From: Actinomycetes bacterium
GTDB lineage: Bacteria > Actinomycetota > Thermoleophilia > Solirubrobacterales > Solirubrobacteraceae
Assembly: GCA_023404805.1 (NCBI GenBank)
Contig: JAEYAL010000245.1
Location: 1-13,069 of the forward strand
Reading direction: 5' to 3'
Length of the DNA stretch: 13,069 nucleotides
A program made the translations under genes and the position numbers. The notes beneath the pieces were generated by a model that saw only the letters and a list, made by a program, of their open reading frames with translations, ran no database searches and was not told where the DNA came from. Shown here one piece after another: positions 1 to 5,676 of the stretch; the stretch's first letter is position 1, and the number at the start of each line of letters is the position of its first letter.

Positions 1-10
1 CTGCGCGGGG

Positions 11-35
11 CGGCGCGGCCTCCACGGCCGCGCCG
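11..35 (-). terminator. Hairpin just after the SRPBCC gene
   Basis: A perfect 10-bp inverted repeat (CGGCGCGGCC / GGCCGCGCCG) with a 5-nt loop lies 6 bases beyond the stop codon of the SRPBCC gene, in its direction of transcription. No T-run follows on the minus strand, so it is either a GC-rich, U-poor terminator of the kind common in actinobacteria or a 3'-end stabilising hairpin. The hairpin is seen; its function is inferred. Confidence 0.5.
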
Positions 36-40
36 GGGCG

Positions 41-487
41 TCAGCCCTCGACGCGCTTCTTCAGCTCGCCGGCGCGCGGGTTGACGAGCATCGCGCGCAG
101 CGCCATCTCGACCGGCCCGCGGATGACGAGACCGAGCTTGCGCCCAAGATCGACCTCCAGCGCGAACGTCGCCCTGGTGCGGTTCTCGTCGATCGACTCC
201 AGCTCCCAGGAACCGACCACCGACTTCATCTCGCCCTTCGTCTGCTCCCAGCTGAGCGTCGACGGCCCGGCGTAGGTGAACCGCTGGGTCGAGACGAGGT
301 CCTTGACCTTGCCATCGGCGGTGACCTCGACCAGCGTCGCGCGGCCCTCGGCATCGGATTCCAGCGACTCCATCCGCTTCATCCCGCCCTGCCACTCGGG
401 GGCCGCAAGCACGTCCTGGACCTCGGCCCAAACGGCGTCGATCGGGGCGTCGATCTCCGTGGAAGACTCACCAGTCAGTTTTCCCAT
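41..487 (-). CDS. SRPBCC (START/polyketide cyclase-like) family protein
   Basis: The 148-aa product has the usual length and pattern of single-domain SRPBCC proteins, which form a helix-grip hydrophobic pocket for lipids or other small apolar ligands. Visible signs are the N-terminal beta strand followed by APIDAVWAEVQDVLAAPEW (about residues 14-32), a run of alternating strands through the middle (about 40-115), and a long C-terminal amphipathic helix ending LKKRVEG. There is no signal peptide, so it is cytosolic. The start is supported by a TAGGGT -10 box ending 6 nt upstream, consistent with a leaderless mRNA. It diverges from the YjbQ gene across about 100 bp. The ligand cannot be inferred; members range from cyclases to binding proteins and toxin-like proteins. 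Confidence 0.85.
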   Translation of the reverse strand: MGKLTGESSTEIDAPIDAVWAEVQDVLAAPEWQGGMKRMESLESDAEGRATLVEVTADGKVKDLVSTQRFTYAGPSTLSWEQTKGEMKSVVGSWELESIDENRTRATFALEVDLGRKLGLVIRGPVEMALRAMLVNPRAGELKKRVEG

Positions 488-493
488 GCGCGG

Positions 494-499
494 ACCCTA
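494..499 (-). promoter_or_regulatory. -10 box of the SRPBCC gene, leaderless type
   Basis: TAGGGT on the minus strand ends 6 nt before the ATG, so the predicted transcription start falls at or next to the start codon. No Shine-Dalgarno sequence is visible. No clear -35 hexamer is recognised. Confidence 0.5.
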
Positions 500-576
500 T
501 CCACCGGCCCGTTGGCGCGGCGGGCGTACCCGCGGCTACCGCTGCATCGCACACGAGCGCGGCAGCATCCGGCGAG

Positions 577-582
577 TACCGT
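577..582 (+). promoter_or_regulatory. -10 box of yjbQ, leaderless type
   Basis: TACCGT is separated from the ATG at 590 by exactly 7 nt (GGGCGGC). This spacing puts the transcription start at the start codon and supports 590 rather than the earlier in-frame ATG at 512. Confidence 0.5.
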
Positions 583-589
583 GGGCGGC

Positions 590-1018
590 ATGTGGGTCCA
601 GCGGCAGCTTCAGCTCGCGGCGCGGCCGCGGGGCGTCCACCTGATCACGCGCGACGTGCTCTCCGGGATCCCGGAGCTCGAGCAGGTGAGCGTGGGGCTG
701 CTGCACCTGCACCTGCTGCACACGAGCGCGTCGCTCACGATCAACGAGTCGGCCTCACCCGACGTGCGGGTCGATCTGGAGACCGCGCTGAGCCGCCTCG
801 CGCCCGAGGGCCTGCCGACCGACACCCACACGCTGGAAGGGCCGGACGACATGCCTGCGCACGTGAAAGCCTCGCTCTTCGGTCCGTCGCTGACGGTGCC
901 GGTGCATGCGGGCCGGCTCGTGCTCGGGACGTGGCAGGGCATCCAGCTGGCCGAGCACCGCGACCATGGAGGGCCGCGCTCGTTGGTCGTCACCCTGCAC
1001 GGCGAAGAAAGCACCTAG
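590..1018 (+). CDS. yjbQ: YjbQ/UPF0047 family protein
   Basis: A 142-aa protein of the YjbQ family, annotated in databases as secondary thiamine-phosphate synthase because the E. coli member has weak activity of that kind; the physiological role is unsettled. The family signature is clear: HTSASLTINESASPDVR at residues 44-60, followed by DMPAHVKASLFGPSLTVPV (87-105) and GTWQGIQLAEHRDHGG (113-128), which carry the conserved His, Glu and Asp residues of the trimeric active-site cleft. The open frame extends 26 codons further upstream, but that extension is not family-like. ATG 590 gives the family's normal length and sits 7 nt after a TACCGT -10 box. The next gene begins 33 nt downstream and has its own -10 box, so co-transcription is possible but not required. 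Confidence 0.92.
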   Translation: MWVQRQLQLAARPRGVHLITRDVLSGIPELEQVSVGLLHLHLLHTSASLTINESASPDVRVDLETALSRLAPEGLPTDTHTLEGPDDMPAHVKASLFGPSLTVPVHAGRLVLGTWQGIQLAEHRDHGGPRSLVVTLHGEEST

Positions 1019-1036
1019 ATCGTGGCGCGATGGTCC

Positions 1037-1042
1037 TAGGCT
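1037..1042 (+). promoter_or_regulatory. -10 box of the DsbA-fold gene
   Basis: TAGGCT lies in the 33-nt gap after yjbQ, with 9 nt (GGGGGCGAG) before the ATG at 1052. The G-rich spacer could also serve as a weak ribosome site if transcription starts upstream. The same TAGGCT hexamer precedes the SDR gene on the other strand. Confidence 0.45.
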
Positions 1043-1051
1043 GGGGGCGAG

Positions 1052-1903
1052 ATGTCCGCCGTCAGCGTCACGCACTTCACCGATCCGAACTGCCCGTTCG
1101 CGTACAGCGCCGAGCCCCAGATCTGGCGGCTCAAGTGGCGGTACGGCGCGCAGCTGCAGTGGACGACCCGCATGGTCGGCCTGGCCGCGAGCCGCGAGGA
1201 GTACGCCGCGAAGGGCCTCACGCCGGAGATGATCCAGGCCGGCTACACCAACCTCGAAGCGCAGATCGGGATGCCGTTCGACCTGTCGCTGCGCGCGGCG
1301 GTGCCGGCGTCGCTGCCAGCGTGCCGCGAGGTGGTCGCCGTGCGCGAGCACGCAGGCGCTGAGCTGGCTGACGCGCTGCTGCGGCAGCTGCGCCTCGAAG
1401 GTATCGCCCGGGGCAACCTCCTCGACGAGCTGCACACGCTGCGCAACGCCTCGCACGCCGCCGGGATCGAGAGCGAGGAGCTCGACCACTGGGCGAAGTC
1501 GCCGAAGACCGACGCAGCGCTCGCCGAGGATCTGCGGGCAGCCCGCCACCCGCTGCCCGAGGCGCTGCACCTCAAGAACAAGCTCGCCAAGTGGGATGGC
1601 GGCTGGCGCTACACGTGCCCGTCGCTCGAGCTGGAATCTGGCGGCAAGGTCGCGGCGATCGCGGGCTTCGTGCCGGCGACGGCGTACGACGCGGTGTTCG
1701 CCAATCTGAACCCCGGCCTCGAGCGCGCCGACGCCGCCGACGACCCGCTCGCGGTCCTCGAATGGGCCGGGACGCCGCTGGCCACCGCCGAGGTCGCCGC
1801 GGTGCTCGAAACCGACAAGCCGAAGGCGCGCGAGGCGCTTCAGGCAGCCGGCGCGGTCGAAGAACCGCTCGGGACCGACGCGCTCTGGACGCTGCCCAGC
1901 TAG
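1052..1903 (+). CDS. DsbA-family thioredoxin-fold protein with a single active-site cysteine
   Basis: A 283-aa protein of the DsbA/FrnE-like group in which a thioredoxin fold is interrupted by a helical domain. The N-terminus reads THFTDPNCPFAYSAEPQIW (residues 7-25): the active-site loop follows the first strand, but it is C-P-F-A rather than C-x-x-C, so only Cys14 is present. Residues about 90-165 are the helical insertion. About 195-215 returns to the thioredoxin core. The last 60 residues (LATAEVAAVLETDKPKARE onward) look like a small winged-helix add-on. There is no signal peptide, so it is cytosolic, unlike true periplasmic DsbA. With one Cys it cannot run the standard dithiol cycle alone; related one-Cys proteins use glutathione or a similar thiol, or act as isomerases. 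The substrate is unknown. Confidence 0.85.
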   Translation: MSAVSVTHFTDPNCPFAYSAEPQIWRLKWRYGAQLQWTTRMVGLAASREEYAAKGLTPEMIQAGYTNLEAQIGMPFDLSLRAAVPASLPACREVVAVREHAGAELADALLRQLRLEGIARGNLLDELHTLRNASHAAGIESEELDHWAKSPKTDAALAEDLRAARHPLPEALHLKNKLAKWDGGWRYTCPSLELESGGKVAAIAGFVPATAYDAVFANLNPGLERADAADDPLAVLEWAGTPLATAEVAAVLETDKPKAREALQAAGAVEEPLGTDALWTLPS

Positions 1904-1926
1904 GACCGCTGAGCGCCGTCGGCGTT

Positions 1927-1947
1927 CTGGAAAGCGGCGGTTTCCAG
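1927..1947 (+). terminator. Hairpin downstream of the DsbA-fold gene
   Basis: A perfect 7-bp stem (CTGGAAA / TTTCCAG) with a 7-nt GC-rich loop begins 24 nt after the stop codon. A TTTT follows some distance later (about 1958-1961), so it is only a moderate terminator candidate. It also separates the upstream pair of genes from the secreted-protein pair. Confidence 0.4.
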
Positions 1948-2011
1948 CGGTAAGGAGTTTTCCGCGGTTCCTGCAGGTACCAACGCGCCAACTCCCCCTG
2001 CACACCGCAAC

Positions 2012-2028
2012 TTACGGGCGTGTAACGT
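2012..2028 (+). promoter_or_regulatory. Possible promoter/operator before the first secreted protein
   Basis: TTAC-6 nt-GTAA is a small inverted repeat, and its right half runs into TAACGT (2023-2028), a TANNNT -10 candidate. Transcription from there would give a leader of about 70 nt, containing a GC-rich hairpin (GGGTGCCC 2045-2052 with GGGCGCCC 2063-2070) and a real ribosome site. The overlap of repeat and -10 suits a repressor site, but the motif is short and the call is tentative. Confidence 0.3.
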
Positions 2029-2095
2029 GTCGTAGGTCACAGGCGGGTGCCCCGAACCCCGCGGGCGCCCCGGCCTTCGCACACACGCCATGAAC

Positions 2096-2100
2096 GGAGA
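2096..2100 (+). promoter_or_regulatory. Ribosome binding site fixing the start at 2108
   Basis: GGAGA is followed 7 nt later by ATG 2108. The second paralogue has the same GGAGA and the same 7-nt spacing before its ATG. This decides against the in-frame ATG at 2090, which lies upstream of the ribosome site. Confidence 0.75.
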
Positions 2101-2107
2101 CCACTCC

Positions 2108-2869
2108 ATGCGCAACCTGTCCCGACTGCTCGTGCTCGGCACGGCAGCGGCCGCTGTCGCTGCCCCGAGCGCGATGGCCGCGAACTCCGCGGTCGCCACG
2201 CTCAGCCCGAACAAGGGCGGCACGCCGGTGCTCGCTGCACCGACCACCTTCAAGCTCACGGTCAACACGCCCGACATCGTGTACGACGCGAGCGGCAACA
2301 CCCGCATCAAGGCCATCAAGGCCAACCTGCCTGAGCAGCTGCTGTTCAACTCGATCGGCTTCACGCAGTGCCAGGTGACGTCGTTCATCGAGACCAAGTC
2401 CTGCCCGTCGAAGTCCAAGATCGGCGACGCGGTCGTCGAGGCTGACGGCGGTCCGGACATCGGCAAGGTGCAGGCCACCACCGAGCTGTTCTTCGGCTCC
2501 GGCTTCACCGTGCTCGCGCGCGTGCAGTCCGACTCGCCGGCCGTCATCGACGAACCGGTCGTGGGCGAGCTCCGCAGCTCGGGCGTCCGTGGCTACGGCC
2601 TCCAGATGTACATCCCGGTCCCGGCCAAGGTGTCGCAGCCGATCGACAGGGTCTACCCGATCGTCCGCTCGGTCACGGCGACCGTCAAGCCGCCGGTGCG
2701 CTCCGTGAAGGTCTCCGGCAAGAAGGTCAAGATCCCGCTCGCCGGCCTCGGCCCGTGCTCGGGCGCGCTGAACTTCGACGTCAGCGTCGTCTACGGCCCG
2801 CCGGAGGTCCTCCCGTCGACCGTGCTCACGAGCGTCGGCGCCTCCACCAAGGCCAAGTGCAAGAAGTAG
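2108..2869 (+). CDS. Secreted protein of unknown function, tandem paralogue 1
   Basis: I do not recognise a named function. The 253-aa product starts with a Sec signal peptide (basic MRNLSR, hydrophobic core to about residue 20, likely cut after SAMA near residue 24), so it is exported. The mature part is beta-rich, with LSPNKGG (32-38), GNTR (63-66), PEQLLFN (75-81), CQV (88-90), CPSKSKIGD (99-107), FFGSGFTVLA (128-137), IDEPVVGELRSS (147-158) and RGYGLQMYIPVP (161-172). It ends KAKCKK. Cysteines sit at 88, 99, 217 and 251 and all match cysteines in the neighbouring paralogue, suggesting two disulfides. The CP-x-KSKIGD element resembles motifs I have seen in many secreted Thermoleophilia proteins of unknown role. 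No membrane anchor or cell-wall sorting signal is visible after the signal peptide. Confidence 0.85.
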   Translation: MRNLSRLLVLGTAAAAVAAPSAMAANSAVATLSPNKGGTPVLAAPTTFKLTVNTPDIVYDASGNTRIKAIKANLPEQLLFNSIGFTQCQVTSFIETKSCPSKSKIGDAVVEADGGPDIGKVQATTELFFGSGFTVLARVQSDSPAVIDEPVVGELRSSGVRGYGLQMYIPVPAKVSQPIDRVYPIVRSVTATVKPPVRSVKVSGKKVKIPLAGLGPCSGALNFDVSVVYGPPEVLPSTVLTSVGASTKAKCKK

Positions 2870-2967
2870 CTTCTCGCACTCTTGGTTCGTTGCGGGCGCG
2901 CGGATGACACTCCGCCCCGCTGCGGACATGGGTTGGTGAACGCCGCCCGATACTGAGAGAATCCACA

Positions 2968-3004
2968 CGGGTCGGCGCCGCCGCAAGGCGGGCCGGCCCG
3001 TTTT
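2968..3004 (+). terminator. Strong intrinsic terminator between the two secreted paralogues
   Basis: A long stem, CGGGTCGGC (2968-2976) with GCCGGCCCG (2992-3000) and inner CCGCC with GGCGG, one bulged G, a GCAA tetraloop (2983-2986) and then TTTT (3001-3004). This is the clearest classical terminator among the protein genes here. It lies 99 nt after the first paralogue's stop and 51 nt before the second's start, so it may end the first transcript or act as a leader attenuator for the second. Confidence 0.7.
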
Positions 3005-3042
3005 GGTTCGGGCACTGTCCCGCTCGACCACTCAGATCAACC

Positions 3043-3047
3043 GGAGA
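3043..3047 (+). promoter_or_regulatory. Ribosome binding site of the second secreted paralogue
   Basis: GGAGA with a 7-nt spacer to ATG 3055. It matches the first paralogue's site in sequence and spacing, and contrasts with the SD-less starts of most other genes here. Confidence 0.75.
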
Positions 3048-3054
3048 CTCTCCA

Positions 3055-3816
3055 ATGCGCATTCTGTCCCGCGCCGCCCTGCTCGGCTCCCTCGTGCTCG
3101 CTGCCGCCACCGCCCAGCCTGCCGCCGCTGCCGATTCGCTCACGGTCGGTCTCAGCCCGAACAAGGGCGGCTCCCTCCTGCTCGGCGCACCGACGACCTT
3201 CTCGATCAAGGCGCTGACGCCCGACGTGCCCTACGGCAACGACGGCAACACCCGCCTGAGCGCCATCAAGGTCAACATGCCCGAGCAGCTGCTCTTCAAC
3301 ACCACGGGCTTCACGCTCTGCCAGGTGAGCGTGTTCATGGAGCAGCGGGTCTGCCCGGCGAAGTCCAAGCTGGGCGACGTCGACATGACGGTCGACGGTG
3401 GACCGGACTTCCCGTCGCCGATCGCCGCGACCGCCGAGCTGTACTTCGGCAGCGGCTTCACGGTGCTGGCCTTCGTCCACGCGGCGGAGCCCGCGCCGAT
3501 CGACGAGCCGGTCGTCGGCGAGCTGCGCAGCTCGCGCGAGCGCGGGTACGGCCTCCAGATCTACATCCCGGTGCCCGGCAAGCTGTCGGCTCCGATCGAC
3601 AACGTCTATCCGGTCGTCCGCTCGATGGACGCCACGGTCACGCCGCCGACGCGCAAGGTCAAGATCGACGGCAAGAAGGCCGTGCTGCCGCTGGCGGGTC
3701 TGGCCACCTGCAAGGGCGATCTGAACTTCAGTCTGAGCATCGTCTACACCGACGCGAACCGCACCACCGAGAAGACCAGCTCGCCCGCTTCGTACAAGGC
3801 GAAGTGCAAGAAGTAG
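3055..3816 (+). CDS. Secreted protein of unknown function, tandem paralogue 2
   Basis: The 253-aa product has exactly the same length as its upstream neighbour and aligns with it nearly end to end with well over half of positions alike by eye, so the two arose by tandem duplication. The signal peptide (MRILSR basic end, hydrophobic to about residue 20, likely cleavage after AAA near residue 26) points to export. Shared blocks are LSPNKGG (34-40), APTTF (45-49), PEQLLFN (76-82), GFTLCQ (85-90), CPAKSKLGD (100-108), FGSGFTVLA (131-139), IDEPVVGELRSS (149-160), RGYGLQIYIPVP (163-174) and the terminal KAKCKK. Cysteines 89, 100, 219 and 251 match those of paralogue 1. Differences concentrate in the signal peptide, residues 108-127 and the region before the last cysteine. 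Function unknown; an envelope or extracellular binding role is only a guess. Confidence 0.85.
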   Translation: MRILSRAALLGSLVLAAATAQPAAAADSLTVGLSPNKGGSLLLGAPTTFSIKALTPDVPYGNDGNTRLSAIKVNMPEQLLFNTTGFTLCQVSVFMEQRVCPAKSKLGDVDMTVDGGPDFPSPIAATAELYFGSGFTVLAFVHAAEPAPIDEPVVGELRSSRERGYGLQIYIPVPGKLSAPIDNVYPVVRSMDATVTPPTRKVKIDGKKAVLPLAGLATCKGDLNFSLSIVYTDANRTTEKTSSPASYKAKCKK

Positions 3817-3826
3817 TGCATTTGGG

Positions 3827-3866
3827 GGTCATGCCGCGCGAAAACCCGTTTGAGCGCGGCATGACC
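3827..3866 (+). repeat. 13-bp perfect inverted repeat after the second secreted paralogue
   Basis: GGTCATGCCGCGC (3827-3839) and GCGCGGCATGACC (3854-3866) are perfect arms around a 14-nt loop. Inside the loop, GA/GA mismatches and AAA/TTT can continue the helix to a CCCG loop. It begins 10 nt after the stop, so it is best read as a 3'-end hairpin or terminator, though no T-run follows on either strand. Confidence 0.55.
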
Positions 3867-3902
3867 ACACCCAGTGGCTAGACGAGCAGTGCACTGGCCC
3901 GC

Positions 3903-3908
3903 TACGGT
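3903..3908 (+). promoter_or_regulatory. -10 box of the alpha/beta hydrolase gene
   Basis: TACGGT stands 9 nt before ATG 3918 with no Shine-Dalgarno sequence between, fitting the near-leaderless pattern of this window. A 10-bp palindrome, CAGTGCACTG (3887-3896), lies just upstream of it and could be an operator, but it is too short to argue strongly. Confidence 0.45.
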
Positions 3909-3917
3909 CGGCGCTCG

Positions 3918-4895
3918 ATGCTGCTGACCGTCCTCCTTGCTCTCGTGGTCGCTGTGGTCATCGGTCTCACGATCTGGGGCTACCAGGTCTGGAAGCCGCT
4001 GCCGACGCTCCCGCCGCCCGGCGGCACCATCAGCGTGGGCGAGCACCACCACCTGCATGTGACCGAGCACCCCGGCGCCGACCCGCCCGTCGTGTTCATC
4101 CACGGGCTCCCGGGTTCGATCCGCGACTGGGATGCGGTGCAGCCGCTGCTCGGCGACCGCCACCGCATCGCGATCGACCGTCCTGGCTTCGCCGACACCG
4201 GCGGCACCGCGATGACGATGCGCGAGCAGGCCGACGTGATCGCTGAGGGGCTGCGCGCGCTGTCGGTCAAGCGCGCCCTGCTCGTCGGGCATTCGTACGG
4301 CGGCACGGTCGCGCTCACGATCGCGCGCCGCCACCCCGAGCTCGTCGGCGGCATCGTTCTCGGCGCCCCGATGGGCGGCGGCCGCTCCATGCCGCTGGCC
4401 ATGCGCAACGAGGCGCGCGCCCTGCTCTTCGTCACCCTGCCTGGGATCGGCGACGTGCTGCGGCGGACCGTCGGCTGGGGCATCACCAAGCTGGTCGTCC
4501 GCAACGCGTTCACCCGGGCCTTCGCGCCGAGCCCAGTCGCAGCGTCCTACACCGACTACGCCTACGCACAGACGCTGCGGGTCGACACGCTCCGCTCGCT
4601 CTACGCCAACCGCATCGACTTCAACCGCGACTTCGGCTGGCTCGACCGCCACCTCGACGAGGTCCAGGTCCCGGTCGGCATCGTGCGGGCGATGGATGAC
4701 GCCATGGTCGGCAGCTGGTCGGCCGTCGGCCTGCGCGACTACCTGCCGAACGTCGTGTCGTTCCAGGAGTGCGACGGCGGCCACATGATTCCGATCACGC
4801 GACCGGAGACCATCGCAGAGGCGATCGGCGCCGTGACCGCTGCGATGGACGAGCGCGACGCCCCTGAGCCGGAAGCGGCCGACACCGCCGCGTAG
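3918..4895 (+). CDS. Membrane-anchored alpha/beta hydrolase
   Basis: A 325-aa serine hydrolase of the alpha/beta fold. Residues 1-23 (MLLTVLLALVVAVVIGLTIW) form one membrane segment followed by a proline-rich linker (28-36), so the enzyme is probably tethered to the membrane. The domain shows HGLPGS at 62-67 (oxyanion hole), RPGF at 88-91, the nucleophile elbow GHSYGG at 124-129 with Ser126, a candidate acid at Asp260/Asp261 (RAMDD), and catalytic His289 in GGHMI. All parts of the triad are present, so it should be active. A helical cap lies between about 155 and 235. The 25-residue tail is acidic and Ala-rich. The substrate is unknown: esterase, lipase, epoxide hydrolase and haloperoxidase-like members share these motifs. 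It ends 36 nt from the convergent HAD gene. Confidence 0.9.
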   Translation: MLLTVLLALVVAVVIGLTIWGYQVWKPLPTLPPPGGTISVGEHHHLHVTEHPGADPPVVFIHGLPGSIRDWDAVQPLLGDRHRIAIDRPGFADTGGTAMTMREQADVIAEGLRALSVKRALLVGHSYGGTVALTIARRHPELVGGIVLGAPMGGGRSMPLAMRNEARALLFVTLPGIGDVLRRTVGWGITKLVVRNAFTRAFAPSPVAASYTDYAYAQTLRVDTLRSLYANRIDFNRDFGWLDRHLDEVQVPVGIVRAMDDAMVGSWSAVGLRDYLPNVVSFQECDGGHMIPITRPETIAEAIGAVTAAMDERDAPEPEAADTAA

Positions 4896-4914
4896 GCGGC
4901 TGCGGCGCGGGCGG

Positions 4915-4931
4915 CCGCCCAGCCTGGGCGG
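4915..4931. terminator. Shared hairpin between convergent hydrolase and HAD genes
   Basis: CCGCCCA (4915-4921) and TGGGCGG (4925-4931) form a 7-bp stem with a 3-nt loop in the 36-nt gap between two convergent stop codons, its right arm touching the HAD stop. A GGGCGGCCGCCC palindrome (4909-4920) overlaps it. The position suits a bidirectional terminator; no T-tracts are present. Confidence 0.45.
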
Positions 4932-5651
4932 TCAGGCGAGCGCGAACTCGGAGAGCGCCGCGGTGACCTCGGCGGCCGTGTCAGCGACGACATCCGCCGC
5001 CGTCAGCTCTTCGCGGGGGTACGCGCCGGTCGTCACGGCGATGACGGCTGCGCCTGCCACGCGGGCGCATTCGATGTCACGCGGCGTGTCACCCACGACG
5101 ATCGTGCGCGCGGACGGCCAGCGCCCGGCGTAGCCGTGCAGCGCGGCAGCGCGCTCCTGCGCGACGGGCACAAGCCGGTTGCGGTCCTCGGCGTCCGACC
5201 CATACGCGCCGACGAACGGCAGCAGCGGCGCGGCCAGGCCCGCCGCCTGGAGCTTGCGGTGGGCGATCGGCTCCAGGTTGCCGGTGACGAGGCCGGTCTG
5301 CACGTTGCGGTCACGCGAGAGCGCGTCGAGCAGCTCCGGGATCCCCGGCAGCACAGTGTCGCTGAGATCGTGCGGGCAGCGCTCCTCGTAGCGGCGGACG
5401 GCGACCGCCAGAAGCCATTCCATGTCCGCGTCGATGGCGGCGTCGCTCAGGCCCGCTCCCCGCAGCAGCGCGCGCACGATGTGGCGGTCCGTCATCCCCG
5501 CCGCGTCGACCGCGCCGAGCTGCAGCTCAAGCTCGCCGTGCACCTCGTGGATCGCCTCGACCACCGCCAGCGCATGCTCCTTCGACGCGCGCCAGACCAG
5601 CGTGCCGTCGATGTCGAGGAGCACGAGCGTGCCGGGTGGTGCGGCGGTCAT
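4932..5651 (-). CDS. HAD-superfamily hydrolase (phosphoglycolate phosphatase-like)
   Basis: A 239-aa haloacid dehalogenase-type phosphatase. Motif I is DIDGTLV (13-19) with nucleophile Asp13 and acid/base Asp15. Motif II is VTGN (122-125), Lys133 is a fair motif III lysine, and motif IV is VGDTPRDIECA (186-196) with Asp188 and Asp192 for Mg2+. A helical C1 cap spans about 20-100 and includes GMTDRHIV, a Gph-like cap signature. It is cytosolic. It starts 25 nt after the stop of the M42 peptidase gene on the same strand, with no own -10 box or ribosome site that I can see, so it is probably co-transcribed and translated by re-initiation. The substrate is a small phosphomonoester; phosphoglycolate is the nearest family annotation but is not proven. 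Confidence 0.9.
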   Translation of the reverse strand: MTAAPPGTLVLLDIDGTLVWRASKEHALAVVEAIHEVHGELELQLGAVDAAGMTDRHIVRALLRGAGLSDAAIDADMEWLLAVAVRRYEERCPHDLSDTVLPGIPELLDALSRDRNVQTGLVTGNLEPIAHRKLQAAGLAAPLLPFVGAYGSDAEDRNRLVPVAQERAAALHGYAGRWPSARTIVVGDTPRDIECARVAGAAVIAVTTGAYPREELTAADVVADTAAEVTAALSEFALA

Positions 5652-5676
5652 GAGGGTCGAGTTGGGCTGAGCGCGG

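Noticed and set aside
755..2005. 416-codon open frame antisense to yjbQ and the DsbA-fold gene
   Set aside because: Its product is Arg-rich without recognisable motifs, and the opposite strand encodes two clear protein families with matching promoters. Long antisense frames are expected in GC-rich DNA.
2012..3031. 339-codon minus-strand frame over the first secreted protein
   Set aside because: Composition is dominated by Arg, Ala, Asp and His, typical of a shadow frame, and the plus strand has a signal peptide, ribosome site and a paralogue.
3744..4784. 346-codon minus-strand frame over the alpha/beta hydrolase
   Set aside because: The plus strand has a full catalytic triad and membrane anchor; the antisense product has no fold-like pattern.
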